A stretch of 64,000 bases of DNA from positions 1 through 64,000 of the forward strand of contig JAJZPQ010000014.1 of assembly GCA_021811085.1 (NCBI GenBank). The letters are read 5' to 3'. Source of the DNA: Pseudomonadota bacterium. GTDB lineage: Bacteria; Pseudomonadota; Gammaproteobacteria; Burkholderiales; SG8-39. Positions within the stretch are counted from its first letter, which is position 1. Each line of letters starts with the position of its first letter. The notes under the pieces are model-generated. The model did not search any database, was not told the origin of the DNA, and saw only the letters and a list, made by a program, of their open reading frames with translations. Shown here in pieces: positions 23,236 to 31,139 of the stretch. Both the position numbers and the translations under genes were made by a program.

Positions 23236-23976
23236 GTGCAGGCGCTGGGCTGGGAGGTGTGCGCAATTGCGCCGCTGATCGTTCTGCTCGGCTATGTCAT
23301 TTTCGGCATGGTCGGTTTCGGCGCCACGATCACCAACGTGCCCTTGCTGGCGCATCTGCTGCCGCTGCGTTTCGTCGTGCCGCTGGCGATGTTGCTCGAC
23401 TTGTTCGCCGCCGTCACGCTGGGCACGCGACTACGCGGCCAGGCGAACCGCGCCGAACTCCTGCGCATCCTCCCCGGTACCGCGCTGGGCCTCGTGTTGG
23501 GTCTGACACTCCTGATCGAATTGCCCCAGCGCAGCTTGCTGCTTTTGCTCGGCGGTTTCGTGCTCTACGCAGGCATCAGCAGTCTTGCGCGCCGGCCTGG
23601 AGCCAGGCCGCTGCATCCCGCCTGGGCGATTCCGGCCGGTATCGCCGGCGGCATATTCAGCGCGCTGTTTGGAACCGGCGGGCCGATTTACACCATCTAT
23701 TTGTCGCGCCGCATCGCTGACAAGTCGGAGTTCCGCGCGACCATGGCAAGGATGATATTGATCGTGGTGCTGGCGCGTCTGGTGCTGTTGACGGCCTCAG
23801 GACTGTTACTGCAGGACCACTTGCTGCTGGCGGCCGCGCTGCTGGCGCCGTTTGCGGCGTTCGGCCTGTTTCTCGGTAACCGCCTGCACCACCGGCTGTC
23901 GGCGCAGCGTATCCTGCGCTTCGTCTATGCCCTGATCATCGTCAACGGCGCCGCGCTGGTTCTGCGCGCCTGGTAG
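23236..23976 (+). CDS. TSUP (TauE/SafE) family membrane transporter
   Basis: IFGMVGFGATITNVPLLAHLLPLRFVVPLAMLLDLFAA...GGIFSALFGTGGPIYTIYLSRR; start codon uncertain. Confidence 0.8.
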   Translation: MQALGWEVCAIAPLIVLLGYVIFGMVGFGATITNVPLLAHLLPLRFVVPLAMLLDLFAAVTLGTRLRGQANRAELLRILPGTALGLVLGLTLLIELPQRSLLLLLGGFVLYAGISSLARRPGARPLHPAWAIPAGIAGGIFSALFGTGGPIYTIYLSRRIADKSEFRATMARMILIVVLARLVLLTASGLLLQDHLLLAAALLAPFAAFGLFLGNRLHHRLSAQRILRFVYALIIVNGAALVLRAW

Positions 23977-24001
23977 GGCTACCGCGCTTATAATCGCGGC
24001 C

Positions 24002-25537
24002 ATGCAAAGTCCTTCCGACCGAACCGCACCGCCGATGCGCCGCGCGTTTTATGTGGCGCTGGCGCTGACGCTCGCGTTCAAGTTCTGGTTCGCGCGCATC
24101 CTGCCCATGACCGGGGATGAGGCCTACTTCATCTATTGGGGCGCCTATCCGGACTGGGGCTTCTACGATCATCCGCCCATGGTCGGCTGGATCCTGGCGC
24201 TGCTGCTGAAGCTGTCCTGGGCCGAGTGGGTGGTGCGCCTGCCCGCGATCCTGCTGCCGGCGCTGGTGGCTCTGGCCATGCTGCGCTACCTGAAGGCAGT
24301 GGACGAGGGCAAGGCCTATGCCGCGGCGCTCGCGTTCCTGCTGCTGCCGGTGAATGTCTGGAACGTGCTCATCACCACCGATACGCCGCTGGTGCTGTTC
24401 TCCTTCCTTTCCGCCCTGTGCTTTGCCGCGGCGCTGAAGCGCGAATCGCAGCCGCTGTACGCGGCTTCCGGCGTCTTCCTCGGTCTCGCGTTCCTGTCCA
24501 AATATTTTGCGGTCCTGCTCGGACTGGCTTATCTGGCGTTCGTGCTGATGCAGCCGGCGGGGCGGCGCGGCTGGCGCGGGCTCGCGCTGGTCGTGGCAGG
24601 TGTGCTGCCGTCTGCGCTGCTCAACGCCTGGTGGAACTACAACCATTGCTGGGTCAACTTGCTGTTCAATCTGTACAACCGCAACGACGATGCCGCCTGG
24701 CTGCCGCAGCATCCTCTGCTGTACGTCGTGAGCGTGCTGTATATGCTGTGTCCGGTCGCGCTGTACCAGATGTGGCGCGGCCGCGCCGCGCTGAAGCAGC
24801 AACTCGCCCAGCCGCGGCTGCGGTTTTTCATGTACGTCTGGGCGGTGCCACTGCTGTTCTTCGCGCTGCTGTCGCTGGCGAAGCAAATAGGCCTGCACTG
24901 GCTGCTGTCTTTCGTGCCTTTATTCTTCGTCGCCGCGGCGCTCGCGCTCAGCGCCGCGCAGCTGAAGAAGTCCGTCGTCTATCTCGCCGTGTTCTCGGCC
25001 ATCCATGTGGCGGCGATCGTGGGCGTGAGCCTGGCGCCGATGGAATTATGGAAGAACAGCAGGCTCTACGACGGCATCGTATTCCACGTCAAGACCGCCG
25101 AATTGCTGCAGCGGCTAGAACCGTATGCGGGCAAGTATGAATTCTCCGCCGACGGATTTTCGCCTGCGGTGACGGCGTCCTACGCTTCCGGCAAATACTT
25201 TTTCGTGTTCGGCACTGCGTCCTCGCACGGACGCCACGACGACATCCTCACCGATTTTCGCAAGCTCGCCGGCAAGAACATCCTGGTGTTGCGCAAGAAC
25301 CCGCCCAACCCGGCCGATTACCTGCCTTATTTTGCGAAGGCGGAGTTCCGCCAGTTCGAACTGCACGGTGCGACTTTCTATCTGGTGCTGGGGCAGGGCT
25401 TCGACTACGTGAAATACCGCGCAGGCGTGCTGCGGCCGCTGCGCGACCGCTACTATAGAATTCCGTCCTACCTGCCGCTGGGCCATTGCTACTTCTGCGA
25501 GCGCTATTTTCCCGATGAACCCTGCCCCGCCCGCTAA
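24002..25537 (+). CDS. Glycosyltransferase family 39 (PMT/ArnT-like) membrane protein
   Basis: MTGDEAYFIYWGAYPDWGFYDHPPMVGWILALLLKL matches GT39 active-site loop; multiple TM segments. Confidence 0.85.
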   Translation: MQSPSDRTAPPMRRAFYVALALTLAFKFWFARILPMTGDEAYFIYWGAYPDWGFYDHPPMVGWILALLLKLSWAEWVVRLPAILLPALVALAMLRYLKAVDEGKAYAAALAFLLLPVNVWNVLITTDTPLVLFSFLSALCFAAALKRESQPLYAASGVFLGLAFLSKYFAVLLGLAYLAFVLMQPAGRRGWRGLALVVAGVLPSALLNAWWNYNHCWVNLLFNLYNRNDDAAWLPQHPLLYVVSVLYMLCPVALYQMWRGRAALKQQLAQPRLRFFMYVWAVPLLFFALLSLAKQIGLHWLLSFVPLFFVAAALALSAAQLKKSVVYLAVFSAIHVAAIVGVSLAPMELWKNSRLYDGIVFHVKTAELLQRLEPYAGKYEFSADGFSPAVTASYASGKYFFVFGTASSHGRHDDILTDFRKLAGKNILVLRKNPPNPADYLPYFAKAEFRQFELHGATFYLVLGQGFDYVKYRAGVLRPLRDRYYRIPSYLPLGHCYFCERYFPDEPCPAR

Positions 25538-26420
25538 AAGCGCGGTACTCGCGCTGCAGCTGTTCAGGCTGCTGCGGCCGCATCAGTGGGTCAAGAACGG
25601 CTTTGTCTTCATCGGCCTGCTGTTCGGCAACGTCGGCGACAACGGCGGGCTCGGAGGCAAGGTGCTGCTTGCCGCCACCGCATTCTGCCTGCTGTCGAGC
25701 TGCGTCTACATACTCAACGACATTTTCGACCGCACTGCCGACCGTGCGCATCCGCTCAAGCGCAACCGGCCGCTCGCGAGCGGTGCGGTCGGTCTCGCCG
25801 CGGCGCTTGCGCTGGCCGCGGTGTGCGCGCTCGCGGGGCTTGCGCTGGGCGCTGCCGCATCTGCCAGCGTGGCGCTGATGCTGATCGCCTATCTGCTGCT
25901 CAATCTCGCTTACAGCGCGGGGCTCAAGCACGTCGCCGTGCTCGATGTGTTCCTCATCGCGGCCGGTTTCATGCTGCGCATCTTTGCTGGCACCTGGGGC
26001 GTGGGCATCGCACCCTCGCAGTGGTTGCTGCTGTGCGGCTTGCTGCTGACGATATTCCTCGGCTTCGCCAAGCGCCGCGCCGAGCTGATGGTGAGCGAAG
26101 GCGAAGGTTCCGGCAGCGCCACCCAGCGCCCGGTGCTGGACGACTACAGTCCGGCGCTGCTCGACACCATGATGGCAATCAGCGCAGCCGGCGTCATCGT
26201 GAGCTACAGCCTGTACACGGTCAGCCCCGACACGATCCAGTTGCACCATACGGACAAGCTGATCTACACCCTGCCTTTCGTGCTGTACGGCATTTTCCGC
26301 TACATTTTTCTGGTGCACCGCCGTGGCGGCGAAGATCCGGCCTCGACGCTGATCAGCGATGCGCACATGGTCGCAACCGGCGCCGCCTGGCTCGGCGTCA
26401 CCCTATGGCTGATTTGGTGA
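25515..26420 (+). CDS. UbiA-family prenyltransferase, decaprenyl-phosphate phosphoribosyltransferase-like
   Basis: LRPHQWVKNGFVFIGLLF...YILNDIFDRTADRAHPLKRNRPLASG and YSAGLKHVAVLDVFLIAAGFMLRIFAG; overlaps GT39 gene by 23 bp. Confidence 0.82.
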   Translation: MNPAPPAKSAVLALQLFRLLRPHQWVKNGFVFIGLLFGNVGDNGGLGGKVLLAATAFCLLSSCVYILNDIFDRTADRAHPLKRNRPLASGAVGLAAALALAAVCALAGLALGAAASASVALMLIAYLLLNLAYSAGLKHVAVLDVFLIAAGFMLRIFAGTWGVGIAPSQWLLLCGLLLTIFLGFAKRRAELMVSEGEGSGSATQRPVLDDYSPALLDTMMAISAAGVIVSYSLYTVSPDTIQLHHTDKLIYTLPFVLYGIFRYIFLVHRRGGEDPASTLISDAHMVATGAAWLGVTLWLIW

Positions 26421-26483
26421 GGTCTTGTCGAATTTGAGCTTAAATCCCGCTTTCGGCATAATCTGCGCACGCCGGGCTCGCCG

Positions 26484-26504
26484 GCGGGGCCGGTCCGGCC
26501 CCGC
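26484..26504. repeat. GC-rich inverted repeat GCGGGGCCGG-T-CCGGCCCCGC
   Basis: Exact 10-bp arms in the leader of the cNMP-binding gene. Confidence 0.7.
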
Positions 26505-26533
26505 CCGATCGGCCTGTCTCGCACTGGCACACT

Positions 26534-27064
26534 ATGGCTGAAGACGGCAGACCTGATCACCTGGCGCACCTGGAACACCTCGGCGATGCGACCCAATTCG
26601 CGGGCAAGATGCATCGCATGATTACCTACTCGCCACTGTTCGAGAACTTCAACATGGCGGAAATCCGGCTCATGAGCCATTTCATGCAGGTCTACCGCGC
26701 CGGGCCGGGCCAGGAGATCATCCATGAAGGCGAACAGGGCGATTTCATGCTGCTGATGATCGAAGGCAGCGTGGAGGTGTTCAAGCAGGACCGCTGGAAC
26801 ACGCCCAAGCTGATTGCCTCGGTCGATGCCGGCAAAACGCTGGGTGAAATGTCGATGATAGACGGCGAGCCGCGCTTTGCCACTTGCGTCGCCGCCGAGC
26901 CCAGCGTGATCGCCGTGCTGTCGCGCGAGAATCTCGCGCGCATCATTCTGGAACAGCCGATACTGGGGGCGAAAATCCTGATGGAGCTGGTACTGATGCT
27001 GTCGCAGCGTCTGCGCCAGACCAGCGTCAAGCTGGTGAGCTTGATGGACAAGGAGAGCACCTGA
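26534..27064 (+). CDS. Cyclic nucleotide-binding domain protein (no DNA-binding domain evident)
   Basis: IIHEGEQGDFMLLMIEGSVEVFK...GKTLGEMSMIDGEPRFATCVAAEPSVIAVLSRENL. Confidence 0.85.
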   Translation: MAEDGRPDHLAHLEHLGDATQFAGKMHRMITYSPLFENFNMAEIRLMSHFMQVYRAGPGQEIIHEGEQGDFMLLMIEGSVEVFKQDRWNTPKLIASVDAGKTLGEMSMIDGEPRFATCVAAEPSVIAVLSRENLARIILEQPILGAKILMELVLMLSQRLRQTSVKLVSLMDKEST

Positions 27065-27173
27065 CGTCGCCCGCGCCCCCACTTTCCAGCAATCGCTGAC
27101 GATGCCTGGCCGCAAATGTGGCAGAATGGCCACAAAAAAAGGATGGTTGGCAAAAAATATTGGGGGACAATTG

Positions 27174-27761
27174 ATGAAAGTTAAGAACGGCAAGGATTTC
27201 TGGGCCGGGCTGATGTTTGCCGGCACCGGCCTGGCTTTCGTAGTGGGTTCGCAGAACTATCCCATGGGTTCGGCCGTGCGCATGGGGCCGGCGTATTTTC
27301 CGACCCTGCTGGGCGGCCTGCTGGCGATTCTGGGCGCGGTCATTTTCCTGCGCGCCTTCTTCTCCAAGATCGAGCATTCGACCAGGGTATTCCCGTTCCG
27401 GCTGCCGGTGCTGATCGCGGCGCTCGTGATTGGCGGGGCGACGTTCCTCGCAGATAGCCTGTTCAAGAATGCGCCGATGGCCGAGTTCGCGCTCACCGCG
27501 CTCGCGCTGGGGCTGTTCATCGGCGCGTTCGGACCGCGGGCGATGTTCGTGATCCTGATCGCGGTGGTGATCTACGGCTATGCGCTCAAGCCGCTGGGGC
27601 TGGTGATCTCGACGGTGATACTGATCGTCATGAGCGCGCTGGGAGGCCACGATTTCCGCAAGAAGGAAATCGTGATCCTGACTATCGTGATGGCGCTGTT
27701 CAGCGTGTTCGTATTCGTCAAAGGCCTAGGACTGCCGTTCAACCTGTGGCCGGGAGAATAG
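27174..27761 (+). CDS. tctB: Tripartite tricarboxylate transporter small subunit TctB
   Basis: KDFWAGLMFAGTGLAFVVGSQNYPMGSAVRMGPAYFPTLLGGLLAILGAV; next to tctA and tctC. Confidence 0.9.
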   Translation: MKVKNGKDFWAGLMFAGTGLAFVVGSQNYPMGSAVRMGPAYFPTLLGGLLAILGAVIFLRAFFSKIEHSTRVFPFRLPVLIAALVIGGATFLADSLFKNAPMAEFALTALALGLFIGAFGPRAMFVILIAVVIYGYALKPLGLVISTVILIVMSALGGHDFRKKEIVILTIVMALFSVFVFVKGLGLPFNLWPGE

Positions 27762-27763
27762 GC

Positions 27764-29266
27764 ATGGACTTCGCACTATTCCATAATCTCAGTATCGGCT
27801 TCGGCGTCGCGCTGAGCCTGCAAAACCTGATGTATTGTTTCTTCGGCGTGCTGCTCGGGACGCTGATCGGCGTGCTGCCCGGGATCGGACCCATCGCCAC
27901 CATCGCGATGCTGCTGCCGGTGACATTCAGCCTGTCGCCGATATCGGCGCTGATTATGCTCGCCGGCATCTATTACGGTGCGCAATACGGCGGTTCGACC
28001 ACGGCTATTTTGGTGAACATTCCGGGCGAGTCATCGTCCGTGATTACCTGCCTGGACGGCTACCAGATGGCGCGCCAGGGCCGCGCCGGCCCGGCGCTGG
28101 CGATCGCCGCGATGGGCTCGTTCTTCGCCGGCTGCGTCGCCACCGTGATCATCGCGCTGTTCGCGCCGCCGCTGGCGGAGGTTGCGCTCAAATTCGGCCC
28201 GGCCGAATATTTCTCGCTCATGGTGCTGGGTCTGGTCGGTGCGACCGTGCTCGCGCACGGCTCGCTGATCAAGGCGATCGCGATGACCATCCTCGGGCTG
28301 CTGCTGGGTCTGGTCGGTACCGACGTCAACTCCGGCATTGCGCGCTACTCGTTCGGCATAGCGGAGCTTTCCGACGGCATCAATTTCGTCGTCGTCGCCA
28401 TGGGCGTGTTCGGTTTCGCCGAGATCATCAACAACCTCGAGCAGGGCGAGGCGCGCGAGGTTTTCGTGAACAAGGTCACGGGCCTGATGCCGACCTGGAA
28501 AGACCTCAAGGACAGCTCGGGCGCGATTCTGCGCGGCACCGCGCTGGGCTCCGCGCTCGGCATCCTGCCCGGTGGCGGGGCGCTGCTGTCCTCGTTTGCG
28601 GCCTATACGCTGGAAAAGAAAATCGGCGACACCTCGAAATTCGGCAAGGGCGAAATCCGCGGCGTCGCGGCGCCGGAGTCGGCCAACAACGCCGGTGCGC
28701 AGACTTCCTTCATACCCCTGCTCACGCTGGGCATACCGTCCAATCCGGTGATGGCGCTGATGATAGGCGCGATGATGATCCAGGGCATCGCGCCGGGCCC
28801 GCAGGTGATGACCGAGAGGCCGGAACTGTTCTGGGGCATGATCGCAAGCATGTGGATCGGCAACCTGATGCTGGTGATCCTGAACCTGCCCTTGATCGGC
28901 ATGTGGGTGAAGCTGCTGACCGTGCCCTACCGGCTGCTCTACCCGTCGATCCTGCTGTTCTGCTGCGTCGGCGTCTACAGCCTGTCCAATGCCCCGTTCG
29001 ATGTGATGATGACGGCGCTGTTCGGCTTGGTCGGCTATGTGTTCGTCAAGCTCGAGTGCGAGCCCGCACCGCTGATCCTGGGTTTTATCCTCGGGCCGCT
29101 GATGGAGGAGAATCTGCGCCGGGCGATGCTGCTCTCGCGCGGCGATCCGAGCGTGTTCGTCACCAAACCGATCAGCGCCGTGCTGCTCGGCATCGCGGTG
29201 GCGCTGCTGCTGATCACGCTCGCGCCGACGGTGCGCAAGACGCGCGACGTTGCGTTCCAGGAATAG
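27764..29266 (+). CDS. tctA: Tripartite tricarboxylate transporter large subunit TctA
   Basis: GVLLGTLIGVLPGIGPIATIAMLLPVTF...YGGSTTAILVNIPGESSSVITCLDGYQMARQGRAGPALAIAAMGSFFAG. Confidence 0.96.
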   Translation: MDFALFHNLSIGFGVALSLQNLMYCFFGVLLGTLIGVLPGIGPIATIAMLLPVTFSLSPISALIMLAGIYYGAQYGGSTTAILVNIPGESSSVITCLDGYQMARQGRAGPALAIAAMGSFFAGCVATVIIALFAPPLAEVALKFGPAEYFSLMVLGLVGATVLAHGSLIKAIAMTILGLLLGLVGTDVNSGIARYSFGIAELSDGINFVVVAMGVFGFAEIINNLEQGEAREVFVNKVTGLMPTWKDLKDSSGAILRGTALGSALGILPGGGALLSSFAAYTLEKKIGDTSKFGKGEIRGVAAPESANNAGAQTSFIPLLTLGIPSNPVMALMIGAMMIQGIAPGPQVMTERPELFWGMIASMWIGNLMLVILNLPLIGMWVKLLTVPYRLLYPSILLFCCVGVYSLSNAPFDVMMTALFGLVGYVFVKLECEPAPLILGFILGPLMEENLRRAMLLSRGDPSVFVTKPISAVLLGIAVALLLITLAPTVRKTRDVAFQE

Positions 29267-29296
29267 CATTCCGGCACGGCAATTGCGTTGCGGATG

Positions 29297-29319
29297 CGGA
29301 GGACAGATCCTGTCCTCCG
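29297..29319. repeat. Hairpin CGGAGGACAG-ATC-CTGTCCTCCG in the tctA-tctC gap
   Basis: Exact 10-bp arms read directly, 3-nt loop, no immediate U-tract. Confidence 0.75.
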
Positions 29320-29367
29320 TCGTCGTTTTAAGGATTCGATTTTGACCATCATGACTGGGAGAACACA

Positions 29368-30351
29368 GTGAAACCTTGGAGCCGTATTGCTCTGAAGTCG
29401 GTTGCGGGCCTGGCGCTGGCGCTCGTGTGCGCAGGCGCATTCGCGCAAAGCTATCCGGCCAAGCCCATACGCCTGGTCGTGCCTTATCCGGCGGGCGGAC
29501 CGCTGGACATCATGGCGCGCGCGATCGGGCAAAAGCTGACCGAGGCCTGGCACCAGCCGGTGGTGGTCGACAACCGGGCGGGTGCCGGCGGCAACATAGG
29601 CGCGGACCTGGTCGCAAAATCGGCGCCCGACGGCTATACGCTGCTGATGGGCGCGGTCGCGACGCAAGCGATCAATCCGGCTCTGTACAGCAAGATTCCC
29701 TACGACCCGATCAAGGATTTCGCACCGGTGGCGCTGGTGGCGCAGGTGCCCAACATTCTGGTGGTCAATCCCTCGGTGCCGGCAAAATCGGTGAAGGAAT
29801 TGATCGAACTCGCGCGCGCCAAGCCGGGGGCGCTGAATTTCGCCTCGGGCTCGACCGGCTCCACCGGCCATCTCGCGGGCGAGCTGTTCAACACCATGGC
29901 GGGCGTGAAGATGGTGCATATCCCGTATAAAGGCGCGGCGCCGGCGATGGCCGACCTGCTCTCCGGCCAGGTGCAGCTGATGTTCGACAACCTGGCCAGT
30001 TCCTTGCCGAACGTCAAGGCGGGCAAGCTGCGCGCGCTCGCGGTGACCACGCTCGCGCGCTCCCCGGCGGTGCCGGACCTGCCCACCATCGCCGAGTCCG
30101 GGCTGCCGGGCTTCGATCTGACGACCTGGTTCGGCCTGCTGGTCCCGGCCGGGACGCCGCACGACATCGTGGTCAAGCTCAACGCGGAAATCGTGCGCGC
30201 GCTGAACTCGAACGACATGCGCGAGCGCCTGGAAAAAATGGGCGCCGAGCCGCCACCGGATAATACGCCGGAGCATTTTGCCGCGTTCATCCGCAGCGAG
30301 GCGGAAAAATACGCCAAGGTGGTGAAAGCTTCCGGCGCGCGCGTGGATTAG
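29368..30351 (+). CDS. tctC: Tripartite tricarboxylate transporter substrate-binding protein (Bug/TctC family)
   Basis: Signal peptide then YPAKPIRLVVPYPAGGPLDIMARAIGQKLTEAWHQPVVVDNRAGAGGNIGADLVAKSAPDGYTLLMG. Confidence 0.95.
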   Translation: MKPWSRIALKSVAGLALALVCAGAFAQSYPAKPIRLVVPYPAGGPLDIMARAIGQKLTEAWHQPVVVDNRAGAGGNIGADLVAKSAPDGYTLLMGAVATQAINPALYSKIPYDPIKDFAPVALVAQVPNILVVNPSVPAKSVKELIELARAKPGALNFASGSTGSTGHLAGELFNTMAGVKMVHIPYKGAAPAMADLLSGQVQLMFDNLASSLPNVKAGKLRALAVTTLARSPAVPDLPTIAESGLPGFDLTTWFGLLVPAGTPHDIVVKLNAEIVRALNSNDMRERLEKMGAEPPPDNTPEHFAAFIRSEAEKYAKVVKASGARVD

Positions 30352-30378
30352 GAATCCGTTGCCGCGCCGCTGTAGCCC

Positions 30379-30951
30379 CTATTTTAGGGGTCGCGGCTTT
30401 GCGCCGGATTTGCGCGGCTGCCACAGGACGTCGCTGCCGCCGCCGGAACGATTCAGGGACCGGCCCAGTACGAACAGCAGGTCGGACAGACGGTTCAGAT
30501 ATTTTCGGGCTGCCTCGCCCACCGGTTCGGCGCGCGCGAGCGCCACCAGCGCGCGCTCGGCACGGCGGCACACCGTGCGTGCGAGGTGCGCCAGGCTGGC
30601 GGCGCGCGTACCGCCGGGGAGGATGAATTCCTTCAGCGGCGGCAGGTCCCGGTTGTAGTGGTCCAACAGCGTCTCGAGCTGCGCGATCAGCTGCTCTCCC
30701 ATGCTGGCGTGCCCGGGGATGCAGACTTCACCGCCCAGATCGAACAAGTCATGCTGAATGCCGGCGAGTGCGGCGCGCACGCCGGCAGGCAGTTCCTCCG
30801 CGAGCAGCAGGCCGATGGCTGAGTTCAGCTCGTCGATTTCGCCCAGCGCATGTACGCGCAGGCTATCCTTGGGCACGCGCGTGCCGTCGCCGAGACCGGT
30901 TTCGCCAGCATCGCCGGTGCGCGTATAGATTTTGCTAAGGCGGTGGCCCAT
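30379..30951 (-). CDS. Cob(I)alamin adenosyltransferase, PduO type
   Basis: KIYTRTGDAGETGLGDGTRVPKDSLRVHALGEIDELNSAIGL...FILPGGTRAASLAHLARTVCRRAER. Confidence 0.93.
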   Translation of the reverse strand: MGHRLSKIYTRTGDAGETGLGDGTRVPKDSLRVHALGEIDELNSAIGLLLAEELPAGVRAALAGIQHDLFDLGGEVCIPGHASMGEQLIAQLETLLDHYNRDLPPLKEFILPGGTRAASLAHLARTVCRRAERALVALARAEPVGEAARKYLNRLSDLLFVLGRSLNRSGGGSDVLWQPRKSGAKPRPLK

Positions 30952-31139
30952 GTGCGTCCTATCGAGTGTCAGCGCGGGAATTGTAGCCTAAAGCCCCGGC
31001 ATTCCGTGCCTGCCCAGGCGCCTTGATCGCGCCTGCGCGATGCGCTGCCAAAGCTCTACAGCGGTTGAATCATAGTAGAATAAATGCGCTGGACTAACCG
31101 CGCGGATGGCTTTCCAGCTGCGCTGACAGAGGATCCAAG

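Noticed and set aside
22299-23720. 473-aa plus-strand ORF
   Set aside because: Out-of-frame shadow of aroG and the TSUP gene
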